This document shows positions 16,878 to 25,944 of a stretch of 64,000 nucleotides of DNA, piece by piece (the first letter of the stretch is position 1; each line of letters starts with the position of its first letter). This stretch comes from Terribacillus saccharophilus (GTDB lineage Bacteria; Bacillota; Bacilli; Bacillales; Amphibacillaceae): positions 19,908-83,907 of the forward strand of contig FOCD01000007.1 of the NCBI GenBank assembly GCA_900110015.1, given 5' to 3'. The position numbers and the translations under genes were made by a program. The notes beneath the pieces are model-generated. The model did no database searches, was not told where the DNA came from, and saw only the letters and a program-made list of their open reading frames with translations.

Positions 16878-17372
16878 CTACTCTGCAGCCATGGCATCTT
16901 GTTTGGTTCGATGAACTGTGCCAAATGGATGCTCAGGCGGTGCATAAATTGTGTATAACTTCAAAGGATTTTGACCGGTATTTATAATGTTGTGCCATGT
17001 TCCGGCAGGGACGAAGATGGCAAAATCGTCTTGAACATATTGCTGATAATATAAGTTGTCTTTTCTAGGACCCATTTGGACTAGTCCTCGCCCGGATTCA
17101 ATGCGAAGAAATTGATCAACATTCGGATGCCTCTCCAATCCAATATCTTCTCCTGGACGGATACTCATTAAAGTCACTTGTAGATGTTTTCCTGTCCAGA
17201 TAGCTGTCCGGAAGAAACGATTATGCTCCGTAGCTTGTTCGATATCAACAACATATGGTGAATTTCCGTGATCATGTATTGGCTGCTGATTAACGTTGTG
17301 TTGCTGCCACTGATAGTTGCGCCAATCGTTTGGACTTGGGTGCCAGTGATAGTGCTGATTTTTATAATACAT
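16878..17372 (-). CDS. Cupin-domain protein
   Basis: A 164-residue protein with a single cupin barrel. The metal-site motifs are recognisable (GEDIGLERHPNVDQFLRIESG, then FVPAGTWHNIINTG). The N-terminus is rich in Tyr, His, Gln and Trp. The C-terminal YAPPEHPFGTVHRTKQDA is typical of a widespread Bacillus cupin group of unknown function. An AAGGAGAAG ribosome site precedes the ATG. It is transcribed alone towards yfmT. Confidence 0.85.
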   Translation of the reverse strand: MYYKNQHYHWHPSPNDWRNYQWQQHNVNQQPIHDHGNSPYVVDIEQATEHNRFFRTAIWTGKHLQVTLMSIRPGEDIGLERHPNVDQFLRIESGRGLVQMGPRKDNLYYQQYVQDDFAIFVPAGTWHNIINTGQNPLKLYTIYAPPEHPFGTVHRTKQDAMAAE

Positions 17373-17451
17373 TTATTCTTCTCCTTAGATGCAGTTATAT
17401 TTTATCCTATGCTGTTACCTAGAGTGCGTTCTTATTAGCAAGACAAATGAA

Positions 17452-17478
17452 AGAGTACAGGAGATTTTCCTGTACTCT
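17452..17478 (-). terminator. Terminator of the rhamnogalacturonan lyase gene
   Basis: AGAGTACAGGA and TCCTGTACTCT form a perfect 11-bp stem with loop GATTT, just beyond the minus-strand stop codon. The following T tract is modest. Confidence 0.7.
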
Positions 17479-17489
17479 GAAAACAGTAA

Positions 17490-19382
17490 TCATTTAGCTT
17501 TCTTTACTTCAATTCTTGGCATTTCTGGCTGTGTCATATCATTTCCCAAGAAATAACTTGTGTGCGGCGGCTGGTTATAAGCAACATTCTGCCAAGCAAC
17601 GCCCAATCGATAAACAGGGTCATGCATCAAGGTAGGAAGTTTTGCTTCCGTTATGTCTGTTGTCGTATAAAGAACGAGAGCACTGCTGTCCTCTGTGCGC
17701 CAGATAGCTTCCTCACGCCAGTCGCCGATTAAATCAGCCTGCAAAGCAGGGTTTCCTTTTGTTCCATTGTTGGAGTAAGTTCCTTTTGCATCAAGTAATG
17801 TATCCAACTTTTCTGTTTCTGGGTTCCATTTTCCGATTAAGCCTGTGCCAGTCTGGATGCTTTCATCGAAAGTATGATCAAGAATTTCACGTGTCAGGTC
17901 GCCGTCCCACCAGATAGCAAAATTGGCAGGAGGGATATTCGTTGATATCTGCTCACCAGATGCTGCGTAAAGGCCGCCTGTCGGGCTGTTCCAAGCGCCG
18001 TCAATTGCCCACATCTCGGCTCCTGGATAGCGAGGATCAATATCAGATGCAAGTCCGCGTCCTACATCTATGTTTGTTGGAATTCCCCAGATTAGTTCGC
18101 CTGTACGGGCATCGCGGAATTCGATACCGGCTTCATTCGGATAAGGTTCATGAACTTGGAATACTTCAAGCCCTGGACGACTTGGGTCCAAATCACTAAG
18201 GTGCATCGCATCTCCGTGCCCAAGACCTGTTGAATAAAGACCAGTTCCATCATCGTCCAATGCCATAGCACCATAAATGATTTCGTCTTTTCCGTCTTCG
18301 TCCACGTCACCGATACTCAAGTTGTGATTACCCTGCTGTGCATAAGCTTTGTTTCCTGGAGTTTCACTATTGAACATCCATTGCTTTTTCAATTTGCCGT
18401 CTTTATAGGTATATGCGGCAATTACTGTCTTTTCATAATAACCTCTAGCTTCAATGATACTCGGTGTTTTGCCATCCAGATAGGCGACTCCGGCAAGGAA
18501 GCGGTCACCTCGGTTCCCGTAACAGTCACCCCAATCGCAAATATCACCCCGGGCTGGTTCATAGTCGACTGTTTGCTTGATCTTACCTGTGTTGCCTTCA
18601 AATACAGTCAAATATTCTGGGCCTTCGAGTATATAACCTGATGCATTGCGATGATCCGCGTCAGGATCGCCGATAACTTTTCCTTTTGAGTCTTTTGTTC
18701 CGTCAGCCGTTTTGACGACAAGCTCTGATTTTCCGTTACCATCAAAATCATAAACGAGCATTTGTGTGTAATGGGCCCCTGCACGGATATTATGACCAAG
18801 GTCAATTCGCCATTTATGAGTTCCATCCATTTCATAAGCATCAATAAAAACATTGCCTGTGTAGCCAGAGCGGGAATTATCCTGTGCATTGGATGGATCC
18901 CATTTCAAAATGATTTCCCATTCTCCGTCACCATCCAGATCACCGACACTGGCATCATTAGCATTATAAGTATAGGTCTTTCCATCCGGTGTTGTACCAT
19001 CAGCTGGCTTTTGGAGAGGGATGTTTAGCTGATTGTCACGCCATACTATAATTTTATCCTGATCAACACCTTTCCCGATTGCTTCTACACGATAGACACT
19101 ATTTGCGTTACCATCTTTGTCCAAGAAATTGGTGCTATGTTTCACAGGTTTCCGAGTGATTTTCTTACCATCACGATAAACATGAAAGGAAGTTTTTTTC
19201 GTATCGTTCCCTAGGAATCTCCAGCTTAAGAAAATACCATCCTCAGTCTGGACAGCAACAGCGCCACGTTCCAAATATTCCATTTGTCTCTTAGGCAGTT
19301 TCTTGGCATCGGCAGAGAAGGGAACAGCGAATGTCAGAAGCAAGACGAGCAGCAGAAGCAGACATTTTTTCAATGTGATCAT
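17490..19382 (-). CDS. Secreted rhamnogalacturonan lyase, polysaccharide lyase family 11 (YesW-like)
   Basis: A 630-residue protein with an N-terminal signal peptide ending near SADAKK. Repeated calcium-binding-type loops (DASVGDLDGDGEWEI, LVYDFDGNGKSELV, LSIGDVDEDGKDEI) belong to the beta-propeller of PL11 lyases. These enzymes cleave the rhamnose-galacturonate backbone of pectin rhamnogalacturonan-I by beta-elimination. B. subtilis has two such enzymes, YesW (secreted endo) and YesX; the signal peptide favours the YesW role. A cre-like site lies just upstream. It works naturally with the secreted alpha-L-rhamnosidase at 26.6-30.1 kb. Confidence 0.92.
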   Translation of the reverse strand: MITLKKCLLLLLVLLLTFAVPFSADAKKLPKRQMEYLERGAVAVQTEDGIFLSWRFLGNDTKKTSFHVYRDGKKITRKPVKHSTNFLDKDGNANSVYRVEAIGKGVDQDKIIVWRDNQLNIPLQKPADGTTPDGKTYTYNANDASVGDLDGDGEWEIILKWDPSNAQDNSRSGYTGNVFIDAYEMDGTHKWRIDLGHNIRAGAHYTQMLVYDFDGNGKSELVVKTADGTKDSKGKVIGDPDADHRNASGYILEGPEYLTVFEGNTGKIKQTVDYEPARGDICDWGDCYGNRGDRFLAGVAYLDGKTPSIIEARGYYEKTVIAAYTYKDGKLKKQWMFNSETPGNKAYAQQGNHNLSIGDVDEDGKDEIIYGAMALDDDGTGLYSTGLGHGDAMHLSDLDPSRPGLEVFQVHEPYPNEAGIEFRDARTGELIWGIPTNIDVGRGLASDIDPRYPGAEMWAIDGAWNSPTGGLYAASGEQISTNIPPANFAIWWDGDLTREILDHTFDESIQTGTGLIGKWNPETEKLDTLLDAKGTYSNNGTKGNPALQADLIGDWREEAIWRTEDSSALVLYTTTDITEAKLPTLMHDPVYRLGVAWQNVAYNQPPHTSYFLGNDMTQPEMPRIEVKKAK

Positions 19383-19398
19383 TCCTCTCCTTTATTTT

Positions 19399-19412
19399 TT
19401 AAAGCGCTTTCA
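19399..19412 (-). promoter_or_regulatory. cre-like site upstream of the rhamnogalacturonan lyase
   Basis: Read on the plus strand, TTAAAGCGCTTTCA matches 13 of 14 positions of the CcpA consensus. It lies 17-30 bases before the start codon, close enough to act as a roadblock. Confidence 0.6.
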
Positions 19413-19486
19413 TTTTAATGCAGGAGAAAGGTTAATTCTTATTAGACAAGGCAGGGAATTCTCACATATGGTTGTAAATATTTTAA

Positions 19487-19513
19487 AAGCCATGCCTTTA
19501 TCAGGCATGGCTT
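19487..19513 (-). terminator. Terminator of the transporter-dipeptidase operon
   Basis: AAGCCATGCC and GGCATGGCTT form a perfect 10-bp stem with a 7-base loop, followed on the minus strand by a T-rich tract. Confidence 0.8.
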
Positions 19514-19527
19514 CATTTATTTGCTTG

Positions 19528-20880
19528 TTATTTAGAAGCGCCCAATGTATGGATTACATGAGCTGTACAATTGATTCCGTTCAGGAAATAATCCACATCC
19601 AGGTTCTCGTTCGGCGAATGGTTGTGCTGATCAAAGTTCGCATAAGGAACGATGATAGATGGTAAGCCTAAAATCCCCGTCCACACATAATCCGGAAGGG
19701 AGCCGCCCATACTCGGCTGGATAAGCGGGTCTGTTTGGTAGGCATTCTCGACGGCGCTGATGACCTTTTGAACAATAGGTAGCTCCGCTTTTGTGCGAGA
19801 CGGCTGCATGCTGCCCAAGTATGTAACCTTTACATCAGGTGCATAAGTTTGTACATGTTTTTGAATCTTTTCAAAGATATCGTTTGGATCTTGGTCGACG
19901 ACGAGTCGGATGTCCATTTTTAGCTGGGCTGTGGAAGGAATGATTGTTTTCGTTCCTTCTCCTGTATAGCCGCTTTCCATCCCGAAAATATTGAAAGTAG
20001 GCTCGCCAGTCATCTTCTGGTAGTAGGATGGACCATCCATGGATAAAGCAGGGTAACCAATTTTTTCACCTAATGACTTTTTGTCAAAAGGAAGCTTGGT
20101 GAGCAGTTGTTCCTCGTAAGCAGTGAAGGGTCGGATAGCATCATAAAAACCCTCAATTTTGACATGGCCATCAGCATCTCGCATTGTATGCATCAGCTCG
20201 ATCAGTTTCCAGGCAGGGTTAGGAACGATATTCCCGGTGTTGCCTGAATGGTTATCCCGATCTGCACCTTTCGCGTCGAATTGAATGGACAGCATCCCGC
20301 GTACCCCTAGCAGCACAAGTGGAGAAGAGCTGTTATGGGACGGACCATCAGAAGTGTAGACAAGGTCCGCCTGCAGCAGATCTTTATGCTCCTCCACAAA
20401 AGCTGCAAGATTAGTACTGCCTTTTTCTTCTTCGCCTTCAAAAACGAATTTGATGTTGATCGGCAGCTCACCGACTGTATTTAAGTAGCTTTTGACCCCG
20501 AACAACTGCGCCATTAGCTGTCCTTTGTTATCGCCTACACCGCGAGCATAGATTTTGCCGTTGCGGATTTGGGGTTCGAATGGGGGAGATTCCCACGCAT
20601 CATAAGGCTCAGGAGGCTGTACATCATAGTGCCCATAGATAAGCAAAGTGAAAGCTTCCGGATTCTGAATCAATTCTCCATAGACGACAGGATGTCCGGC
20701 TGTTGGGATGATTTTTGTATGGATTCCGAGTTCCTCCATCATCCCTTTCAATAGTTCAGCACATTCCTCTATTCCGTCATTCTGCGTACTGATGCTTCGC
20801 TGACGCAGCAAGGTGAATAGCTGGTCCAAGAAGTCTTGTTTATTTGTTTGTATATAATCTTTTAATGCAGATGTATTCAT
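19528..20880 (-). CDS. M20-family dipeptidase
   Basis: A 450-residue metallopeptidase of the M20 dipeptidase type. Metal-site segments appear in order: YGHYDVQPP (about residue 84), ARGVGDNKGQ, FEGEEEKGS with the catalytic Glu pair, TSDGPS, and HNHSPNE near the C-terminus. It lacks a signal peptide and should cleave dipeptides or N-acyl amino acids in the cytoplasm. It lies 18 bases downstream of a membrane transporter-like gene, suggesting that the operon imports and hydrolyses a peptide-like substrate. Confidence 0.9.
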   Translation of the reverse strand: MNTSALKDYIQTNKQDFLDQLFTLLRQRSISTQNDGIEECAELLKGMMEELGIHTKIIPTAGHPVVYGELIQNPEAFTLLIYGHYDVQPPEPYDAWESPPFEPQIRNGKIYARGVGDNKGQLMAQLFGVKSYLNTVGELPINIKFVFEGEEEKGSTNLAAFVEEHKDLLQADLVYTSDGPSHNSSSPLVLLGVRGMLSIQFDAKGADRDNHSGNTGNIVPNPAWKLIELMHTMRDADGHVKIEGFYDAIRPFTAYEEQLLTKLPFDKKSLGEKIGYPALSMDGPSYYQKMTGEPTFNIFGMESGYTGEGTKTIIPSTAQLKMDIRLVVDQDPNDIFEKIQKHVQTYAPDVKVTYLGSMQPSRTKAELPIVQKVISAVENAYQTDPLIQPSMGGSLPDYVWTGILGLPSIIVPYANFDQHNHSPNENLDVDYFLNGINCTAHVIHTLGASK

Positions 20881-20898
20881 ATAATTCTCCTTTATTTC

Positions 20899-22113
20899 TT
20901 AATTCAATGTTCCAATCAGAACTGTGGCGATCAAGATCGAGCAAGTCGTTACAGTTGTGAAACCGCCCATAAGCATTGGCGTTACAATTTCATTCATGAT
21001 AGCTTCGCGTTCTTCTTCCGTTTCTCCCACCTCGCGGCTTATTTCCTCACAGAGGATGTAATCTGCAGGGAAACCGAAAAGTGCCGTCAATGCAACAGGC
21101 ATACCAAGATACTTACCGACACCAAGCAACTTGGAAGCGAGCAATCCTCCTAGTGTTACACCTGCTGTACCAAGCAAACAAATCAATAGAATTTCTGGAA
21201 TATAGCTGGCCAAAGCAGCTGGTGTTACATCATCCATTGAAGAAATAACGATGAAAATGACAGCAATCATAGCAATTCCGGTTGCATTTGCTTTTTCCAT
21301 TGTCTTGGCAGGATAGAAGCCGATATAGGCACCAATTACCCCGATGATCAAACAGAAGATGGTGTAGTTGACGCCGGTGACAGCATCAAGGATAACAGCG
21401 ATACCGCTGCCCAAATAAAGCTGAAGAATGAAAATAAGTGAAGTCTGATATTTTTCCGGCAAAAGTAATTTGCGTTCGTTCTGGGCTTTGACTACTTTAT
21501 TCGGCCGTTCTTCTGTAACTTCCTCTTTTTCCAAAGCTGCACCGCTGTGCAGGCGGGCTTGTACTTGCTGTTTCACAACAAGGGCATGCCTTTTTAAGAA
21601 GAAGGAAGCAAGGGGGATGCCGAATAGTTTATGAATGCTCAATACTAGCGCTGGGATGATAACAAGGCTGGATAATCCTAACTCGGTCAGTTTTTCACTC
21701 GTAACAAGATATGCTACAATTCCGCCGACGACCGGACCAGCACCAGCTACTGCAGTCTCATAATCAAAGAATATCGGAACAATTGCTAATACTAGTGCTA
21801 CTGCAGTAAGGGAACCAATCAAAGCGATCAGGATAGGTTTCAGCTGTCCTTTTATCAAGGAGAAAGGAACAAGTGTACCAAGGTGGACAATGAATGGAGC
21901 AACAATTAGGGATCCGAAAGCCGTAATGACTGAATCAGACATTAGTCCATTTGGTATGATTCCTGCCCAAAGAAGGCCAACGTATATCAGCAAAGCTGCC
22001 AGCAGCATTGGAATGCGTGCTTTTGTCCAGATGGAGATGAGTTCTCCTAAACCTAACACAGCAATCAATAAAAGGGTGATCATGACTGGGTTGCTACTGA
22101 TCTCACTCCACAT
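20899..22113 (-). CDS. Polytopic membrane protein, probable transporter
   Basis: A 404-residue membrane protein with about 10 hydrophobic helices and a central basic cytoplasmic loop (KRHALVVKQQVQARL... to about residue 220). I cannot name the family with certainty; it has the look of a secondary transporter. It is the first gene of an operon with an M20 dipeptidase, so a peptide or acylated amino acid is a reasonable guess for the substrate. An ATG at 22119 abuts the AGGAGG site; ATG 22113 has a normal spacing and is preferred. Confidence 0.7.
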   Translation of the reverse strand: MWSEISSNPVMITLLLIAVLGLGELISIWTKARIPMLLAALLIYVGLLWAGIIPNGLMSDSVITAFGSLIVAPFIVHLGTLVPFSLIKGQLKPILIALIGSLTAVALVLAIVPIFFDYETAVAGAGPVVGGIVAYLVTSEKLTELGLSSLVIIPALVLSIHKLFGIPLASFFLKRHALVVKQQVQARLHSGAALEKEEVTEERPNKVVKAQNERKLLLPEKYQTSLIFILQLYLGSGIAVILDAVTGVNYTIFCLIIGVIGAYIGFYPAKTMEKANATGIAMIAVIFIVISSMDDVTPAALASYIPEILLICLLGTAGVTLGGLLASKLLGVGKYLGMPVALTALFGFPADYILCEEISREVGETEEEREAIMNEIVTPMLMGGFTTVTTCSILIATVLIGTLN

Positions 22114-22271
22114 GTACATCCTCCTCCATTTTCTATGTAAGAATATTAATAAAAACTAAACTAAATTCAGAAAATTGTCAACATACTAATCAATTAAAGG
22201 GAAAAATCTGCTAGGCTAAAAGTCTTATTTTCTGTATAATAAGCTCATTCAATGGAGAAACGAGGAGAAGG

Positions 22272-23459
22272 ATGGGTATATTACATGCCTTTACACTGCC
22301 GTCTGTCCCTAAGGAAAACAAGCAGAAGCTTAAGGAAGTTGTCTTAGAGGAGAATTGGAAAAGGACGAAGCTGTTCGCTATTATCATATTGATCTTTGAA
22401 GCTATTTTGATTGTGAGGCAGCTTCCGGGAGGAATTGATTTATATGTAGGGCTGTATCTTGGACTGTTCAGTGCAGCAGCTATCTACTTACTTTGTATAT
22501 ACATAATGGGAAAAAAGAAAATACCTACCGGATACAGAATGTTTATGGTGCATTTCTTTGTATTTCTGTTCCTGGCTTGGGGGACAATGGTTACACTGCT
22601 GGACCAGCTGCATTACGGCCACGTCATGGCATTCGTGGTTAATTATATGTGTGTATCGACATTGTTTCTGGCAAATGGAAAGCATTATCTCTTGTTTGCT
22701 CTTCCGAACGTTATTTTTCTTTATGTCGGCTTGCCATTTTACCAGCAGTCAGCTAGCATGCTGTCTGGTCATTATACGAATCTTACAGTATTCATCTTCT
22801 TTTCCTGGCTGGCATCACAGTTGCTGTACAAGGGGTTCGCAGTAAACTTTTACAATAAGCTTTTACTGACTGAGATGAATGGGGAATTGGAAGCACAAAT
22901 TGCCCAGAATGAAGTAATGAACGAGCAGCTGAAGAAACAAGCGATGCTGGATGAGCTGACTGGTGTACCAAATAGACGGGGGTTCCAGGATTATATCAAT
23001 TCTGCAATTACTGCTGAATCAAAGAGGAGACTTTCTCTATTATTGCTGGATGTGGATGCCTTTAAAAGCTATAACGATCATTATGGGCATTTGCGAGGAG
23101 ATGAGGTGCTGCGTCTTGTGGCGCAAAGTATCTATCAGACCACAATGATTCCGACAGCTGGATGGGCCAGGTATGGAGGAGAAGAATTCGTGCTTGCTGT
23201 TTTTGATCAGCCGTCTGAGAAATTGGACGAACTGGCTGAAGCGATTCGCTTGGCAGTGCAGGAACTTCGGATTGACCACGCATTTTCACCAGTAGCAGAT
23301 AGAGTGACTGTAAGTATAGGTATATATAGTGCTGCTATATCAGATGGTATGCAGTTATCATATTTCATTGGTCAAGCGGATGAAGCTCTTTACGAAGCGA
23401 AACGTTCCGGCCGCAATACTGTTATTAAAAGAGAAGAGCTAAGCGAATCATTCGCTTAG
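22272..23459 (+). CDS. Membrane-bound diguanylate cyclase (GGDEF domain)
   Basis: A 395-residue protein. The N-terminal 190 residues contain about six membrane helices. A short linker with coiled-coil character leads to a GGDEF domain starting at DELTGVPNRRGF. The active-site motif is GGEEF at residues 302-306, so cyclase activity is expected, making c-di-GMP from two GTP. The RxxD inhibitory site expected just upstream is absent (residues read TAGWARY). The C-terminus is encoded within a terminator hairpin shared with the convergent LysR gene. Confidence 0.9.
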   Translation: MGILHAFTLPSVPKENKQKLKEVVLEENWKRTKLFAIIILIFEAILIVRQLPGGIDLYVGLYLGLFSAAAIYLLCIYIMGKKKIPTGYRMFMVHFFVFLFLAWGTMVTLLDQLHYGHVMAFVVNYMCVSTLFLANGKHYLLFALPNVIFLYVGLPFYQQSASMLSGHYTNLTVFIFFSWLASQLLYKGFAVNFYNKLLLTEMNGELEAQIAQNEVMNEQLKKQAMLDELTGVPNRRGFQDYINSAITAESKRRLSLLLLDVDAFKSYNDHYGHLRGDEVLRLVAQSIYQTTMIPTAGWARYGGEEFVLAVFDQPSEKLDELAEAIRLAVQELRIDHAFSPVADRVTVSIGIYSAAISDGMQLSYFIGQADEALYEAKRSGRNTVIKREELSESFA

Positions 23460-23468
23460 CTCTTTTTC
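23434..23468. terminator. Bidirectional terminator inside two overlapping convergent genes
   Basis: AAGAGCTAAGCGAA (23434-23447) and TTCGCTTAGCTCTT (23451-23464) form a perfect 14-bp stem with a TCA loop. The loop is the LysR stop codon on the minus strand; the GGDEF stop lies in the right arm. T tracts follow on both strands. Confidence 0.85.
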
Positions 23469-24398
23469 CTTATACATGCCTTGGACGAACTGTTTCAATT
23501 TCTTTGTCAATCCGCTGATAGGCTCCTGAAATTGGCTGTTTTCCCGGTATTCAAGTGATACGGAAGCTGTGTAATTCAGGTCGTCTATTGGCAGGGTAAC
23601 AATATTGGTCATTCTCTGCTCACTTATATGATACAGAATTGATCGTGGCAGTACTGTAAATCCATGACCGCTTTCTACAAAAGCAAGCATGTTCTGTACG
23701 TCATCTACCATTTGATAGTCTTTGGCCTGCACTAATCCTAAAAGAGAGCTGATTTTATCCAGATTATTCGTCAATGCAGCATGCTCGAAAACGATTAATT
23801 TCTTATCAAGCTTATTTGAATTTGCAAGCTTGCCGTCTAATATCGTTGCATCGTCCTTATGGCAGAGGAAGACCAATTCGTCCTGGAGCAGCGGCTCGCA
23901 TAGAAACGGAGTCTTTGCTCTGTTTTCATAATGGATGGAAAACTGGATGCTGTCATATTCCAAAAGCTTCTTCAAGACATTCGTCGGTCTTGTAATGAAT
24001 TTAAATGGAATGTGCGGGAAGTGTTCCTGCATGTAGGGGATGATAATGTGGTTGAATACCGGTGCAAGCCAAATGTTGATTCCAATCCGCAATTCATCTT
24101 TTCCTGCTGTAATACTGCTCAGCAGCTGATAGCTGATTTTGTTATCACCAGTAAGTGCAAACGATGCATCCTGCAGTTCCCCGAGAAGCTCAATCGCATA
24201 GGGAAGGAAAAAATAACCTTCTTCAGTCAGTTCGATTCCGTCCCAGCTTCGCTTCAACAAGACGAAGTCGAGTTCTTCCTCCAGTTTTCGTATTCGTGTA
24301 CTCAATGTAGGCTGTGTAATATGTAATGCTTTTGATGCTTTGGATATACTTTTATTGGAGACAACTGAAAGAAACGACTCCAATCCGTCAATGTTCAT
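23448..24398 (-). CDS. LysR-family transcriptional regulator
   Basis: A 316-residue regulator. The N-terminal winged helix is clear (LESFLSVVSNKSISKASKAL, then ITQPTLSTRIRKLEEEL), followed by a periplasmic-binding-like effector domain. The ligand is unknown. An AGGAGTGAAGGAC ribosome site precedes the ATG. It overlaps the convergent diguanylate cyclase by 12 bases and has no divergently transcribed close target; the next plus gene (pseudouridine synthase) starts 180 bases away. Confidence 0.9.
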   Translation of the reverse strand: MNIDGLESFLSVVSNKSISKASKALHITQPTLSTRIRKLEEELDFVLLKRSWDGIELTEEGYFFLPYAIELLGELQDASFALTGDNKISYQLLSSITAGKDELRIGINIWLAPVFNHIIIPYMQEHFPHIPFKFITRPTNVLKKLLEYDSIQFSIHYENRAKTPFLCEPLLQDELVFLCHKDDATILDGKLANSNKLDKKLIVFEHAALTNNLDKISSLLGLVQAKDYQMVDDVQNMLAFVESGHGFTVLPRSILYHISEQRMTNIVTLPIDDLNYTASVSLEYRENSQFQEPISGLTKKLKQFVQGMYKEKELSE

Positions 24399-24577
24399 TG
24401 TCCTTCACTCCTGCTGTTCAATACTGTTAATCTTATATTTTTTTGGGCAAAATGTATAGGAAACTGTATAAAATTCCTTTATCTTCAAGAGCAGTGCTTG
24501 TATTTCCAATCGAGAACAATTAAGATGAAAGGATGCACCAATGACGCCATAACGAATGGCATAGAAAGGATTTAACT

Positions 24578-25480
24578 ATGAAAAATAAACGTCCGCGCTC
24601 TCGTGGGTTCCAGCCTGCGAAGCCGAAAGTATATAACGTAACAGAAGAAGAAGAACTATTGTCTTTCCTTTTGAAAGTTGTAGGCAAAAGCCGTAACTCA
24701 GTAAAGTCTATCTTGGCACGCGGTCAGGTTTCTATTAATGGGCGTGTTTCCACGCAATTTAATGACAAACTGCTGCCAGGACAAGAAGTGACAATCCGAA
24801 CAGATATCGTAACAGAAGCAGCACCGCTGCAGGGCATCACGATTATGTATGAAGATGATACCCTCATTGTTATCGAGAAGGCTTCTGGACTATTATCAAT
24901 CGCTTCCAATAATGAAAAAGAGAATACAGCTTACCGACAGCTATCTGATTATGTAAAAGCGCAGCATAGTGATAATAAGATATTTGTCGTCCACCGGCTT
25001 GATCGCGATACATCCGGTGTGATGGTGTTCGCTAGATCAGAGAAAATTAAAAAGATAATGCAGGAATCATGGCAAACAACGAAGGAAAGAGCTTATGTTG
25101 CGCTCGTTGAAGGCGACGTCTCCAAGTCAGAAGGAACTATTACTTCTTGGCTGAAGGAAACAAGTACACATAAGATGTATTCCAGTAAGTACGAGAATGA
25201 CGGATTGAAGGCAGTGACACATTACCAAGTACTTCAAGGAAACAAGGACTTTACGTTGATGGAAATCAGCTTGGAAACCGGACGAAAAAACCAGATTCGT
25301 GTCCACATGCAAGACATCGGGCATCCGATTGCAGGAGACAAAAAGTACGGAGCTGAGGATCGTTCCATCAAACGCCTTTGCCTCCATGCACGCAAGCTGA
25401 ACTTCAAACACCCTGTCAATGGCATGCCATTAAGGTTTGTATCGGATATTCCGAAGCTATTTACATCTAAATCAAGATAA
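24578..25480 (+). CDS. RluA-family pseudouridine synthase with S4 domain
   Basis: A 300-residue RNA-modifying enzyme. An S4 RNA-binding domain occupies about residues 25-75 (GKSRNSVKSILARGQVSING). The catalytic motif HRLDRDTSG has Asp142. The KNQIRVHMQDIGHPIAGD segment is the usual C-terminal RluA signature. It isomerises uridines in rRNA or tRNA; the site cannot be told from sequence. It is monocistronic, with a strong terminator. Confidence 0.92.
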   Translation: MKNKRPRSRGFQPAKPKVYNVTEEEELLSFLLKVVGKSRNSVKSILARGQVSINGRVSTQFNDKLLPGQEVTIRTDIVTEAAPLQGITIMYEDDTLIVIEKASGLLSIASNNEKENTAYRQLSDYVKAQHSDNKIFVVHRLDRDTSGVMVFARSEKIKKIMQESWQTTKERAYVALVEGDVSKSEGTITSWLKETSTHKMYSSKYENDGLKAVTHYQVLQGNKDFTLMEISLETGRKNQIRVHMQDIGHPIAGDKKYGAEDRSIKRLCLHARKLNFKHPVNGMPLRFVSDIPKLFTSKSR

Positions 25481-25484
25481 ATAG

Positions 25485-25517
25485 AAAAGCAGAGCTCATA
25501 TGCTCTGCTTTTTTTTA
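25485..25517 (+). terminator. Terminator after the pseudouridine synthase
   Basis: AAAGCAGAGC and GCTCTGCTTT form a 10-bp stem with loop TCATAT, then a run of T. Confidence 0.85.
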
Positions 25518-25561
25518 TAATTTTTTTTATACCTGTTGCCACTGGTTTACATTTATAATAC

Positions 25562-25595
25562 TATATCCATAAGTGATATATCATAAACGGATATA
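25562..25595. promoter_or_regulatory. Nested dyad operator candidate before the PadR gene
   Basis: TATATCC (25562-25568) and GGATATA (25589-25595) are perfect inverted repeats placed symmetrically, five bases on each side, around the palindrome TGATATATCA (25574-25583). A -10-like TATAAT lies at 25554-25559. The ATG of padR is 13 bases downstream. The likely binder is the PadR protein itself. Confidence 0.55.
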
Positions 25596-25608
25596 AAGGA
25601 GAACGAAT

Positions 25609-25944
25609 ATGCCTAAAGGAAAATCATTGGATGAACTGACAGATCCGGTTTTCTATATTCTAGTTGCATTAGTAGAAGCGAGACATGGGTATGCCATTAT
25701 GCAATATGTAGAAGAAGAAACAGAAGGGACATTTAAAATAGGTCCTGCGACACTTTATACCATCATTAAGAAATTACTGGATGCCGGCTTAATAGAAGCT
25801 GAACCTGACAGCGAGCCGCGGCGGAAAACCTATGTTACGACTGCTGCTGGTATTGCAAAGTTAAAAGAAGAAGTCGAGAGACGGAGCAGAATGGTGGATC
25901 TTGCGACAATTGTATTGCAGACGAAGGGGAGGAAGGGACAATGA
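25609..25944 (+). CDS. PadR-family transcriptional regulator
   Basis: A 111-residue regulator with the PadR winged helix (DPVFYILVALVEARHGYAIM, GPATLYTIIKKLLDAGLIE, RRKTYVTT). It belongs to the short group lacking a long C-terminal helix. It overlaps the DUF2812 gene by the ATGA four-base overlap, a common arrangement in which PadR represses the pair. The inducing signal is unknown. Confidence 0.92.
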   Translation: MPKGKSLDELTDPVFYILVALVEARHGYAIMQYVEEETEGTFKIGPATLYTIIKKLLDAGLIEAEPDSEPRRKTYVTTAAGIAKLKEEVERRSRMVDLATIVLQTKGRKGQ

